A stretch of DNA of 64,000 nucleotides from Semisulcospira habei (taxonomy: Eukaryota > Mollusca > Gastropoda > Semisulcospiridae). The stretch is taken from positions 125,639,815 through 125,703,814 of the forward strand of contig BTPG01000007.1 of the NCBI GenBank assembly GCA_036245525.1, written 5' to 3'. Made by a program: the position numbers and the translations under genes. The notes beneath the pieces were generated by a model. That model saw nothing but the letters and a program-made list of their open reading frames with translations, ran no database searches and was not told the DNA's origin. Below, piece by piece: positions 11,761 to 22,088 of the stretch; position 1 is the stretch's first letter, and every line of letters begins with the position of its first letter.

Positions 11761-12025
11761 CAGACAACAGAAAGAGATAAAAAAGTAGAAAAAAGAGACC
11801 CCCCTCCCAGCCCCCCCCCCCTGTCCCCAGCAGGTCAGACTGATTATCATTGAAACAGAATTTACAAAGACTATATTTTCAAATAAACGTAAATGTTCGG
11901 TATTGATATCATCCCAAACAGTTACCATTGACGAATGCATGTGTTATTGCAGGAAACGCAGGCAGTTATACATTAGCATAGACCAGTGCACATACACTAC
12001 ACGTATTACAGAAAACCCAGACAAG

Positions 12026-13147
12026 ATGGCGGCCGCCGATACCGGTGTGGAACCGAAAGAAACAGAATGTGCCGTGTGTCATGGCGATTTTACGGATCCC
12101 AAAATCTTGCCGTGCGCCCATCTCCTCTGCCGGGACTGCCTGGTGACCTGGCTGAAAGCTGACGATGGAAACCAGTGTCCCTTGTGCCGCTGCGCCATCG
12201 GGAATCCAGGCCAGCTTGCCGCCAAAAGTTGGGAAGACATCGTTGACGCCCTTCCCACAGACCTGGCCATGGCGGCGCTTGTGGAGAGCGTCCACATCCT
12301 GAATAAGGACCACGTGTGTTGCGTTTGCCCTAACGTTGCTGCGGCGGGGCTATGCCTGCATTGCGGTGACATGCTTTGTTCGTCCTGCGTCACAATTCAC
12401 TCAAAGTTTTCGGCGTCAACCCGTCACCACAAGGTGGAGAGCCTGACCTCGCTGACCCCAGCACGCCTGTCGGCCAGTCGCCCCGTCCCCTGTAGCGCCC
12501 ACAGTGACCGTCCGCCAGAACTCTTCTGTCCAACACACGGCGTCTCTGTCTGTCTGTTGTGCGCCGTGTCGGATCATCAGTCGTGCCACAAGCAGAAGCT
12601 GGAGACGACAGTGAAAGAGGCCCATGCTGTACTAGATCAGCTCGTGGCCACACTGATCGAAGGAGAAAAGGTGCTGGAGCGAGCCATCAGTCAGCTGGAC
12701 CAAGACCTGGCGGACATGGACAAGAACACGCAGGCAGCAATGGCGGAGATCAACGCGGCCTACGACCGTCTGGAGACTTCCCTGCAAGCGTGGCGCCGCC
12801 GTGTGAAGGAGCTCATGAAGGGAGCCAACTCTGACGCCAAGGCCGTGGTGCAAGGCGGGAAGGCGGTACTGTTGGAGCGGAGCGGGAAGCTGACGTCACA
12901 CCGGCGGTTGGTAAAACGCGTGAAGCAGTCGACACCGCCCTCCAGTATGTGTGAGATGAAGAGCAAGCTTCAGGCACGTGTTACGGGTCTTGACTACAGC
13001 GCCACCCTGCCGGAAGACGTGAAGACAGTGATGGTGAAAAAGCTGACGCTAGACCCGCAGGCGCTGACCCGCATAGAGAAGGAACTGGCCACTCTCGGAC
13101 AGCTGGAGGGTGGATCTGTATCTGTAGAACCAGCAACACCACGGGCC
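12026..13147 (+). CDS. exon 1: RING, two B-boxes, coiled coil
   Basis: 374 codons ending on GCC directly before GTAAGT at 13148. If splicing fails here, translation stops at TAG 13166, giving a 380-residue RBCC-only protein. Zinc ligands of the RING are C15, C18, C30, H32, C35, C38, C51, C54. B-box 2 shows CSAHSDRPPELFCPTHGVSV and CLLCAVSDHQSCHKQ. Confidence 0.9.
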
Positions 13148-14277
13148 GTAAGTACAGATGTACTGTAGTACAAAACCATGGGCCGTAAGTACATATGTAC
13201 TGTAGTACAAAACCATGGGCCGTATGTACAGATGTACTGTAGTACAAAACCATGGGCCGTAAGTACAGATGTACTGTAATACTTATCCGAAGCCGTACGT
13301 ACAGATGTACGGTAGTACAAAACCAAAGGCTGTAAATACATATGTACTGTAGTACAAAACCACAGGTCGTAAGTAGATATACACTGTAATACAGTACCAC
13401 AGGCCGTAAGTACATATGTACTAAGCCTAAGTACTGCTGCATTTCTTTCAAGTTTAAATTGAAGTATGCGATTCCCTGCCGATGAAAAGGAACACAGTAC
13501 AGCTGAAAGAGATATAGATCCTTACGAGCCCCCGCAGTTGCTCTGATGAGGATTTATGCCTGTTGTTAACACCACTTCATATCGATGTTACTTGGACGGC
13601 TGGGGATCTTTGGCGCTAAATTACCAAAGATTACAGAAATACAGTACGCGTGCACTGGCAATGCAGGGATCAAATACAGGTGCACTACAGTACAAACCAC
13701 ATGCCGTAAGTACATGCAGATTGTACTGTACACAGTCCAAAAGTGCAGGTGCACCAGAGTACAAAACCACGGACTGTAAGTGCGGCTGCTCTGTATACTC
13801 TTGCCGTTCAATATTTTCATGAAAGATTATACATTAGTCTTTGCCTAGAGAATAACTGTTAATTCTCGCCCTAGTGACTAACTGTTTATAGATATCACAT
13901 GTGAAGTCTCAGAGAGACCAAAGGAGTGACTGCCAGTGCTTGTAATTTAGAAGAAACTGCAAAGTAAGTAGGAAAACGCAATTTCGCATATCAACCAATG
14001 GTCATAGATCATAGACGCATAATTCTCTCCCCTGACAGTGCATTTTCCTTCTTACTTGGTAGTTTCTTCATGTCACGTGAAATTTTGCCCTAGTGACTAA
14101 CTGTGGCATTGCGATTGTTCCTTGTTCAGGTGCCAGAGTTCCGGTTCCACACCTGCCGTGGGCAGAACATCGTACTAAGTGACCAGCAGCGGGCGGCGGA
14201 GAGTGTGCGGGACTGGGATCACGGCGTGGTGTTGTCTAGTGATCCCATGGTGATAGACGCTCTGTATGAGGTACTGG

Positions 14278-14372
<95 letters not shown>

Positions 14373-16930
14373 CAATAACAATGTACGAGCGTACATCACG
14401 TGTGTGTCCAGGTACAGCTGGTACAGGTTCACGCAGACTTTCTCTACTGGTATTTCGCTACCGGTGTTACTAGCGAGGACCCCGCCTGTCTGACACTGCC
14501 ACAAGACGCTGAAGACTGGAACTCGGCCCACGTCATCTGTAGTGACCACGTCAGGTCATATGGTCAACAGGTACTCTCTCTCTCTCTCTTGGATGTAAAT
14601 GGAAGGGGTGTAGAGGGAGATGTCACGGATGATTGACTTCCTTTTGTTAATCCCTAAAATGCCTATAAAATTTGAATGCTAGCTAACTGCAAGAGACATA
14701 GATCCTCATGAGCCCCGCAACTGCGGGGGACATGAGGATCTATGCCTCTTGGTGAAAACACTATTGTGTCCTTTGTTTTTTATTTTGATAGCTGTGATAT
14801 TTTCATGTTGAATTGACATTGATTTCAAAACCACAATCTGCGTCTACTGACAGTGAAGGGGTTAATAGCAAACACGACCTGACTTAATGCTAGTATTTCT
14901 ATTTGCGCCATTCAGATTTTAAACATTATCTGTTTCACAAATCGCGGATTACGACGACGTCACGAGTCACGAGGACAGAAATATGGCAACGATCAGTGGC
15001 ATTGTTTCACACCACCCCTCCATCCATTTTGTTTCTGATCAGAAAAAAAAAATTCACAAAGAGGAAAAAGCTACAGCACACACATAGCCCACTACCTTAT
15101 ACAGTATCTATAAGTTAGCATCCGGTGAGCATCCCTGACTATCTCACTGCAGGTGAAGACCGATGTCGGCCGGGCGCTGTGGGACCTCCCTGAAGGATCC
15201 CGTGTCGGGTTGTCGGTGGACGGTGTCGGGTGTCTACACCTGTATCTGGACGGTCGCGATCTCAGGGTGGCTGTCAGGGGGGGTCAAACTGCCATGCTAC
15301 GCTTTCTTCGCTGTCCAAGGATTTTGTAAAAAGGTACTACAGTGCAGCCAGATTTAGGCTGCTAGAGCTAATTAAGAAATGTTCGTCACTTTACAGAGCA
15401 GAGGGCTTGTCATACCTGAAAGAGTAAGAATGATTCAGGCTCCACCTGTCATTATGAGTCCGGACTTGATCTGTGTATGGCTACAGACCAAGTTTGAGTA
15501 CTTGTCTAATTTTAACAGAATAAGAAAAATAAATTCATTCGTTGTCCTACAGATAACATTGTTAAAGTTTATACCACCCTCATATCAGTAAAACGTCGTC
15601 ACACATTATCTCTTACAAGCGCGCGAACCAAGTTCTCCTGATAACTTTGGGATGCGTCCTTTAACACCTTTACACAAACCAAGGGGAATCACTCAGCGCC
15701 GGACAGACAAACAGTTAGATCCCCTGCCCCCGCCTATCAGGCACCCAATCGCCAGCCCACAGAGAAATACGCAGGTATAGAATAAGACGATCATTTGCAT
15801 CTTCAAATAAGATGCATCAGGTCTCTTATATAACCCATGTCTTTCTCCGGAACTTAGGAAGTAGGCAGGGGAAACATACATACACAAACACGAAGGTGCA
15901 TTACTATATGTGGTCAGGTAAATACCCTATTTCCACAGTAGAGCAAGAATCAGGCACCCAATCGCCAGCCCACAGAGAAATACGCAGGTATAGAATAAGA
16001 CGATCATTTGCATCTTCAAATAAGATGCATCAGGTCTCTTATATAACCCATGTCTTTCTCCGGAACTTAGGAAGTAGGCAGGGGAAACATACATACACAA
16101 ACACGAAGGTGCATTACTATATGTGGTCAGGTAAATACCCTAATTTCCCACAGTAGATGCACAGAACATTGCACAACAATGTAACGATATAGCGATACAA
16201 ATTTGCCTCGAGTTATAAATACTCACAAACCAGATAGGTGAGGCTAGCGCTGTATTTAACAACTTTGTATTAACTGTGGGAGATGGTCGACCATGATAGC
16301 TCTAGGTTAGTGCCAGATTAGCGTGGCGCCTTTAAGCACCAAGCTAATTTGGCACTGCCCTTGAACTATCATGGTCGACCATCTCCCGCTGTAGGGGTGT
16401 CCTTGCTGAATGGAAAAGAGTACGATGATTATGAGATACGCCCCTTTAAGTGTTTTTCTTGACGATTGTTATTTGAACGTGGCGGTTTCAAAAGCAGCCC
16501 TAGTCTAGTGTCAAAGTTTTGTCTCGGGGCGTAATGCTCCTTATGAGTTAGATTAGCCCACATTCAGTTAACGATGCTGTCATGGAATTGGTGTCAAGAG
16601 TCTACATTGTATTTAAATGGGATGATGTTCCCACTCCTTGAGTTCACTTTTGTATGTCTGTTTTGGCCACTGTGTGTGTAGTTTGGTAATATGGCTTATT
16701 TACGCACGTCAAAATAATTTTCCTGAAAGTGGACGCACAACTGAACGTGCATATATGCAAATTCAATTTTACGTCCATTTACAGGACTAAGGTCGCTCGG
16801 TCAACAAAGAGTTAAATATTAATGAAACCGTACTTCTGTATAAATTCTTGTCTTCCAGATCAAGGCCTTACCTGTCACCTACACAAAAGTAAGGGGAGCC
16901 TACTTTCCAACAGTGAGGAAGGAAATGTAG
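12026..16930 (+). CDS. TRIM-type E3 ubiquitin ligase with C-terminal Neuralized (NHR) domain, five exons
   Basis: Probable RING E3 ubiquitin-protein ligase. Exons: 12026-13147, 14130-14270, 14412-14570, 15153-15333, 16859-16930; every intron is GT-AG and phase 0. The start ATG at 12026 (AAGATGGCG) is chosen because it directly precedes the RING; the open frame extends 41 codons further upstream without a domain. Exon 1 gives RING C3HC4 (residues 15-54), two B-boxes (about 92-131 and 153-195), and a coiled coil rich in E/K/L to residue 374. Exons 2-5 give an NHR fold: FRFHTCRGQNIVLSDQ, GVVLSSDPMV, ATGVTSEDP, VGLSVDGVGCLHLYLDG, LPCYAFFAVQGFCKK. Exon 4 is 181 nt with a G7 run and is one base out of frame. 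NHR domains serve in partner binding in Neuralized proteins; the substrate is unknown. Confidence 0.85.
13138..13425 (+). repeat. 37-bp minisatellite of 5' splice-site motifs
   Basis: Eight units of 36-37 bp start at the exon 1/intron 1 junction. Unit core: GGGCCGTAAGTACAGATGTAC. GT positions are 13148, 13185, 13222, 13259, 13295, 13332, 13369 and 13405; five of them read GTAAGT. The first is the authentic donor by reading frame. Confidence 0.9.
13440..13664. mobile_element. decayed H1 hairpin MITE in intron 1
   Basis: GAGATATAGATCCTTACGAGCCCCCGCAG... and GATGAGGATTTATGCCTGTTG match H1 arms, with loss of part of the right arm; outer flanks CTGCCGATGAAAAGG and TGGACGGCTGGGGATCT match the family. 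It splits the splice-site minisatellite in two. Confidence 0.7.
13665..13800 (+). repeat. displaced remainder of the 37-bp minisatellite
   Basis: Diverged units with CATGCCGTAAGTACATGCAG (13700 region) and CCACGGACTGTAAGTGCGG (13765 region), separated from the main array by the H1 relic. Confidence 0.65.
14130..14270 (+). CDS. exon 2 of the TRIM-NHR gene (NHR start)
   Basis: 47 codons between TTCAG and GTACTG, phase 0 on both sides. FRFHTCRGQNIVLSDQ and GVVLSSDPMVIDALYE match the opening strands of the Neuralized homology repeat. Confidence 0.85.
14271..14411. repeat. intron 2, almost wholly (TG)n
   Basis: A 141-bp intron. About 100 bp are TG/CGTG dinucleotides beginning four bases after the donor; the acceptor reads GTGTGTCCAG. 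Length changes of the repeat would change the size of a near-minimal intron. Confidence 0.85.
14412..14570 (+). CDS. exon 3 of the TRIM-NHR gene (NHR middle)
   Basis: 53 codons, phase 0, between TCCAG and GTACTC. YFATGVTSEDPACLTLPQD corresponds to the conserved GVT-x-x-DP strand of NHR domains, and WNSAHVICSDHVRSYG follows. Confidence 0.85.
14647..14865. mobile_element. H1 hairpin MITE, 219 bp, in intron 3
   Basis: TTAA at both ends (14647, 14862) and exactly the 219-bp length of the 11047 copy. Left terminus TTAATCCCTAAAATGCC, right GACAGTGAAGGGGTTAA. Central palindrome at 14690-14752. Confidence 0.85.
15153..15333 (+). CDS. exon 4 of the TRIM-NHR gene, with a one-base frame break
   Basis: Between CTGCAG and GTACTAC. 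181 nt, one more than 60 codons. Frame 1 gives VGLSVDGVGCLHLYLDGRD, then stops at TAA 15327. The other frame after the G7 run (15276-15283) gives LPCYAFFAVQGFCKK, the conserved end of NHR domains. A six-G run would join the two halves and keep phase 0 into exon 5. Assembly error, polymorphism or decay are all possible. Confidence 0.8.
15690..16260 (-). repeat. LTR-like repeat R1 with internal 207-bp tandem duplication
   Basis: Minus-strand copy of the unit at 34105-34790. Positions 15738-15945 and 15950-16155 are nearly identical. Features: TATATAAGAGACCTGAT promoter-like stretch, TGTATCGTTACATTGTTG start, no coding region. It lies in intron 4 of the TRIM-NHR gene. Confidence 0.8.
16276..16398. 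mobile_element. hairpin element, family H2, core only
   Basis: Arms GGAGATGGTCGACCATGATAG and CTATCATGGTCGACCATCTCC with inner GTGCCAGATTAGCGTGGCGCC and its complement. The TTAA-bearing outer flanks of full H2 copies (see 22342) are absent. Confidence 0.75.
16859..16930 (+). CDS. exon 5 (terminal) of the TRIM-NHR gene
   Basis: After a good acceptor (TTCTTGTCTTCCAG), 23 codons and TAG at 16928. It is accepted because phase 0 matches exon 4 when the G-run slip is allowed for. The peptide itself (IKALPVTYTKVRG...) is short and carries no independent motif. Confidence 0.6.
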   Translation: MKALPVTYTKVRGAYFPTVRKEM

Positions 16931-16934
16931 CAAC

Positions 16935-17600
16935 AAGCTCCAAGCACGGGATCTCCACTAACAAGTATGAACACTTTGTGAAGTAACTGGAGGATCCGCC
17001 ATTAGGTATAAAGCACTTTGTGCAACATGAAGGGGACCTACATACAAGGATGAACCACTTTGTGACGCAATAACGGCACCTACCAAGTGTTAACTCTTTG
17101 GCTGTCGGTAGAGCTCTTTGTCGAGGTGATTTCGACAGGACAGATCACTTGTTTTTTTGCATTAGGCAAGGAAAGTAAGAACACATATGTAACTCTTTGT
17201 TAAGCATCAAGTATGAAACGTTTTGTGAAGCATCAAGCAGATCTAGAAACAAGTGTGTTTAACGCTTTTTTAAGCAATCAAGTATGAAACGTTTTGTGAA
17301 GCCAGACGGGGATCTGCCACTAAGCATGAAACGCTTTGTGAAGCCACGAAGATTTCTACCAACATATGAAGCACTTTGTGAAGCATCAACTGGGTTTACC
17401 AACAAACTTGATGAACCACTTTGGGGATATGTCAACAAGTATGAACCGTCTGTGTGCTGGTCTGTGATTTTGGACCTTACGGCATAGAGCCGAGCACAAA
17501 CATTGTAAAACAATATGGGGATCTGTCTCAAGTAGGATGCACTATGTGAAGCCATTACGCGAGATCCACTCACAAGACTGTAGGAACAATTGTGAAGGGG
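16935..17600. repeat. diverged tandem repeats in the 3' flank, with H3 and H5 halves inside
   Basis: Loosely periodic copies of AAGTATGAAACGCTTTGTGAAGC recur at 16960, 17010, 17050, 17160, 17215, 17282, 17325, 17365 and 17415. A half H3 element (TTAACTCTTTGGCTGTCGG at 17089) and a half H5 arm (17452-17490) are embedded. Confidence 0.6.
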
Positions 17601-17800
17601 ACCAATCTTTACAGCAGCAAGTCGCCTGTGTTAGAAGCAGTGAAGATGGCTAAGTCCAACAAAACCGCAACATTATTGTGTGCCATACATTATTTTCAGC
17701 ATGTTGTATGTTGTTTGGATTGAATCATTGATGTCAGCACGTTACAGTGCATCAGTGTATGTACTTGTTTCAACATTAAAAGGCGTGTCAACATTGAACG

Positions 17801-17872
17801 TTGTGTGCTGGTCTGTGATTTTGGACCTTACGGCTTAAAGTCGTACGGTTCAAAATCACAGACCAGCACACA
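17801..17872. mobile_element. hairpin element, family H5 (type copy)
   Basis: TGTGTGCTGGTCTGTGATTT and its complement AAATCACAGACCAGCACACA enclose a TTACGGCTTAAAGTCGTACGG centre. About 70 bp, near-perfect palindrome, no TTAA at its ends. Confidence 0.8.
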
Positions 17873-18092
17873 TAAACATATGTGTCTTTTATTTATCATT
17901 TTGAGTATTCACAGATCTTACTTTTGTTTAAAGATGTTTCACCGTATATTATGGTTGTTATCATTTTGTTTTCGAATCAACTGCGATTTTTTTTATATGA
18001 ATGTACATGAATACACCAACAATGCTGAAAAGTAAATCTGTGCAGAGCTTAGTCATGGTTGAAGTTGTCTACTTGTCAATAACTTTTCCTTC

Positions 18093-18141
18093 AGCCCGCC
18101 GTGAGATGGCCTTAGTAGCCTAGCGTAGTTAAACCGTAACA
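18093..18141 (+). repeat. relic of a LINE 3' tail
   Basis: CCGCCGTGAGATGGCCTTAG followed by GTAGTTAAACCGTAAC is a decayed plus-strand version of the 3' terminus of the 4932-6545 LINE. Confidence 0.6.
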
Positions 18142-18419
18142 TTTACTCACTCACCCACTTTCTTCTTCACATTTAGAGAAATTCTACTGCTGTATATGAT
18201 TGTTGTGTACAATCGTTTAAAACATAGAGAGTGTGCTATTCGGCTGCTAGTGATTAATCAAAGCATACGGCTAAAATAAATACTGAAAACACTGCTGTAA
18301 TGGTTTCTCTGCATACTGGTGACTGAGAAGCATGTAGACTCATCCCACACAAGGAACACTCACCCGAAAATCTAAACGTGTGAATAAGGAGCGCGCTTAT
18401 CCACTTGTCCACGTTTGTT

Positions 18420-18680
18420 TAGCTCACTGAGTCCTGAAACACTACAGCTTGAGACGGATCGACACTTGATAGGGTAGTGTCTGATTAGTTTAGCACCTTC
18501 AAGGAAGCGACCCTTGAACTTTCATAGCCGATCCATCGTGAAGCAGAGGATGCTGAGTTAATCAGGCACTACCCATGACATCTCATGATCGGTCCAAGTT
18601 GACGATAGCTCGAGGGTTGTGCCTAATTTTCCAAGCGCCGAGCTGATTAGGCACAACCCTCGAGCTATGAAATGCTTAGC
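18420..18680. mobile_element. decayed H2-like elements, one with intact hairpin
   Basis: 18425-18560 carries CACTACAGCTTGAGACGGATC and GTAGTGTCTGATTAG typical of H2, badly eroded. 18608-18670 is a good hairpin, GCTCGAGGGTTGTGCCTAAT with ATTAGGCACAACCCTCGAGC. Confidence 0.6.
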
Positions 18681-19110
18681 TCCGCTTCAGACACCGAGCC
18701 AGAGCCCGGGTTTCCTGCTCAGTGCCTCTGCTCAATTTGACTGACTGGTCACACAGAACTCCACACTGGTTGTCTCCCTCGATTCGGTGTGCTGATCAGC
18801 GTCAGGCAACCAGTGTGACAGAACACTTCACTGAGTTACCACGCTGCCGATTGCGTGAAGACAAAAGTTCGACAGTGAATTCACTTTTGTGAAAAAGCGA
18901 GATTTTCCTTGTAATACAGTGCACATCTCGCTTGCAGTGCCAGTTGCAGGAGAAGGATTGACCATGATAATTTAAGGGTAGTGCCAATGACCCCACGATC
19001 TTGCAGGTTTTGGGTCCGCATTTCCCAGATACCGGAGGTGTGGCAGGCTCTGTGACTTGCAGTCAGATCGTGTTCACTTGTTCTCGGCAGTGAGGGGGTT
19101 AACCTTACAT
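18681..19110. repeat. fragments: small hairpin, H2 piece, H1 right half
   Basis: 18885-18950 has AGCGAGATTTTCCTTGTAATA facing ATCTCGCTTGCAG. 18955-18990 is an H2 arm fragment (TTGACCATGATAATTTAAGG). 19048-19100 is the right flank of H1 (GCAGTCAGATCGTGTTCAC, GGCAGTGAGGGGGTTAA). Confidence 0.55.
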
Positions 19111-19678
19111 CAGTTGGCAGTGAGTGCTATTTTGAAGGGGAAACAACGCTTTTCAGCTTTTTTTTCCCGGCTTTTTCTCAATGTGCTAGATAGTAAGCAG
19201 TTTGATTTTAGACATTTGCTTGAACGAAAACTAAAACATCGTATCCCTTAATTCTTGAAAATTATATTTTTGCTTTATAAAGAGACAGTTCATGGATGCG
19301 GGGTGGGGGGGAGGGGGGGGGGGTCAAGTGATGTTTGACGGGTAGATCGAGTCTGGCATCACTTTCAACATTACTGCTGGCGCTGGTATGCCTGTTCTTT
19401 GCTTAGCCATATTGCGGATGATGTTTTGCTTAATGCGAGTGGATTTTGTATGATGATGTCATCTCCAAATGTGATGGTAACGTGAATTTAAATAAAAAAG
19501 AAAACAGAAACATGCAGGCAGTTACTATACAGACATTAGAAATCACACGTACACGCTAGCGTAGCAGTCATTGTAATAGAGAAAATTATTGCCCATTTAA
19601 TACTTCATTTCCATTTTGCTCTGAACATAAACATGACTTTGAAATGGCTAAATCGACATTTTATAAAGCGCCTTTCAT
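19111..19678. other. spacer, no gene seen
   Basis: AT-rich with a G-run near 19300-19322. No motif-bearing ORF. Confidence 0.5.
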
Positions 19679-19770
19679 TTGAACCCCTTGCGTGTCGGTA
19701 GCAGTTTTTGTCGCGATGATTCCTGTCGGAATCATCGCGACAAAACCGCTACCGACACGCAAAGGGTTAA
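19679..19770. mobile_element. hairpin MITE, family H3 (~90 bp palindrome)
   Basis: Type copy of H3: CCCTTGCGTGTCGGTAGC...TTTTGTCGCGATGATTCCTG and its complement, ending in AAAGGGTTAA. The whole element is one palindrome. The right TTAA is intact, the left reads TTGA. Confidence 0.8.
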
Positions 19771-20362
19771 ACGCTTGATATCATCAACAAACTGAACTTG
19801 AAGTCAGTCGAATTTGGTTTGGCGGCTTTGTGATGACGTTGTCTAAGAACGGAGACAGTTGTGACGTAGCGCGCACAAACATGTCTGCCATTCTCTCGTG
19901 TATGCTGCATATTTTCCCGGATTGCCTGCCGACAAACAAAACGAGACACAAAGAGTTAGTTTTAGTCTGGGCCATTCGAGAGGCAGATGGATGTGCTGGG
20001 ATAGTTCGAGGATAGTCCAAGAACAGCATGGCGCCTCGAAAGACGCCGAACGCCAAACAAAAATAGCACTACCCTTTAACGGTCATGACCATTTACCACG
20101 TGTGAACACAATAATTCCTTGTACTATTCAACCCCTCCTTCTCAATTCCCCTCTGCCCACCCCCTTCCTCCTTCCTTCCGCACAACACCTGGCGACTGAA
20201 GGACGACGGACGACGACCAGACGACGAACACTGGCTCATTACATAGATTCATTCTTGCAAACACACGTTAGCTCAAAATAAACATGCAACAGCGTCAACA
20301 AAGACGTTTGGGGATGAACTTTTGGCGCCCTGCCATAAAATCATATGACAGATCACCTATCA

Positions 20363-20579
20363 TTAACCCGTTCAGTGTCGAGACGAAATTGAACACCACC
20401 CAACAGCGAGAGGTATAGATCCTCATGAGCCCCCGCAGCTGCGGGGGCTCATGAGGATCTATGCCTCTTGCTGACACCACTTTGAATCCATGTTCTTGGG
20501 ACAGCTAGGGTCTTTTGGTGTTGAATTAACGAAGAGCGCAGAAAAACAGTCTGCGCCGGCTAGCACTGAACGGGCTTAA
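20363..20579. mobile_element. H1 hairpin MITE, 217 bp, inverse orientation
   Basis: TTAA at 20363 and 20576; termini CCCGTTCAGTGTCGAGA and GCACTGAACGGGC. Central arms GAGGTATAGATCCTCATGAG and CTCATGAGGATCTATGCCTC. Flanks (TCTTTTGGTGTTGAATTAAC) are the reverse complement of those at 11047. Confidence 0.85.
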
Positions 20580-20713
20580 GACCAAACTTCGGGTGGCTAC
20601 GGGGTAGCCAACTATATGACAGGTGACAGTGTTTGCGATTCAAGACACTTATTGACATGACAGACCACAATTTTTTCCTGCACAAAAGGCGGTTGCTCAA
20701 CTGAAACAGGTTG

Positions 20714-20970
20714 CGCCGGGTCGTGGGTTCGAATCCCGTCCCGGCCACGGTAGCTGGACTCACAATCCAGGGGAAAAAACGGATTTGTTCAATAGCATGT
20801 CGGTTGAAAGGTCCTGGTAAATCAAAGTGGCAGAGTTGGAGTGCGCCTGAGTTGATCAGTGTTCAGGTCGTACTCCATAGGCAATAGATTTCCCTGTCCC
20901 CCATAACTCGCCCGTCAGGGCCGTCCATGATCACCTCGGTGCTTTGGACGTTAAACCCGAACTAACCACC
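20714..20970 (+). repeat. SINE-1, 5'-truncated, with 13-bp target-site duplication
   Basis: CTGAAACAGGTTG at 20701-20713 and again at 20971-20983 flanks the copy. It begins inside the tRNA head (B-box GGGTTCGAATCCC) and so lacks the A-box. It ends GGACGTTAAACCCGAACTAA. Confidence 0.85.
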
Positions 20971-21028
20971 CTGAAACAGGTTGTAAAGTACCAGCAGCTT
21001 CTCTTGTCAACAGTTTTGCACTCGGTGT

Positions 21029-21240
21029 TGTAATGCTTATCTCTTTGCTTGTCAGTAGCGGTTTACAGGAATCATCACGACTAAAACCGATACCGACACG
21101 CAAAGGGTTAAAACTAAAAATCAAACGAAATGAAATAAAAAAATTAAATTAAATTGACTTGACTATAATTAAATTAAATTGACTTGACTTGAACTGAATT
21201 CAATTGAACTGAATTGAACTGAATTGAATTGAATTGAAAA
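21029..21240. repeat. H3 element with a deleted half, then (AATTGAACTG)n-like repeats
   Basis: 21029-21109 matches H3 with part of the left arm lost, ending AAAGGGTTAA. 21130-21240 is a degenerate AAATTGACTTGA / GAATTGAACT tandem. Confidence 0.7.
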
Positions 21241-21338
21241 GAAAATGAATGGAAACAGAACCGACCAAATTTTACGCACAGTGGTTTTGTGTATATAATA
21301 TGCTTAGAAATGAAATGAAACAAATAAAATAAAATAAA

Positions 21339-21844
21339 GTTAGTTATTTGGGTTTAACGCCGAGCAGGCAACTAAGGCCATCTCACGGCGGGAAGGGTAA
21401 AAATCTGGTCAGCCAGACTAAAAGAAAGGTCTTAAGACATGATGTAAATATACCTAAAAAATATGTCAGGCTAAAATGTCGCACAGGTCTTTAAAGAAAA
21501 CGTCGGAAGACTCTCAAAAAGGTCAAAATAATAGAAACATCATAATCTATAAACGCTCAAATCTTATTAAAAATATGGCACTCTCTCAGAAAACTGAAGA
21601 TCTTGTCCGGGGGCACATCCCGGAACAAAACCTTCAAGGAGTCTGCTGTGAAATGTTTATACCTTGTGTCGATTAGATCAGCACAAGACAACAAAAAGTG
21701 TTGAACAGAGTACTGCTCGTCGCAGGCATAACACCATGGACGCTCCTCCTGTTTAAGTAAATAAGAGTGCGTAACATACGTGTGGCCGATGTGGAGCCGA
21801 GCCAGGACAGTCTCCTCACGGCGGCTGCCGCAGCGATAAGGTAG
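21339..21844 (-). mobile_element. second copy of the RNase H LINE 3' end
   Basis: Aligns over its length with 4940-5440: the same 3' UTR and the C-terminal Cys-containing region, truncated in the RNase H C-terminal part. Flanked by AAATAAAATAAA-type sequence on both sides, consistent with a target-site duplication in an A/T-rich target. Confidence 0.85.
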
Positions 21845-22009
21845 AAAAAAATAAAATAAAACAAATTTACATCATACGAAGTGAAAGCGAAATGGAATAA
21901 AATTAAACTTTATTCCCCAGCAGTGAACGGTTCCCCGTGCAGACCTAAATTTACATGCGCACATAATATCTATACCACTATACCCCCTAAAAGTTGCAGA
22001 CGCCAGTAC

Positions 22010-22088
22010 TTTCCCAATGCACAAAAGGCCGTCGGGCCGACGTCGGTGGAGGCCGACGTCGGCCCGATGGCCTCTGCGCACTGGGTCT
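22010..22088. mobile_element. hairpin element, family H4
   Basis: Type: CCCAATGCACAAAAGGCCGT ... and ...ATGGCCTCTGCGCACTGGG, with GGGCCGACGTCGG / CCGACGTCGGCCC inner arms. GC-rich, no TTAA. Confidence 0.75.

Noticed and set aside
17284..17487. Short repetitive ORF (MKRFVKPDGDLPLSMKRFVKP-type text)
   Set aside because: It derives from diverged tandem repeats in the 3' flank of the TRIM-NHR gene and continues into an H5 arm.
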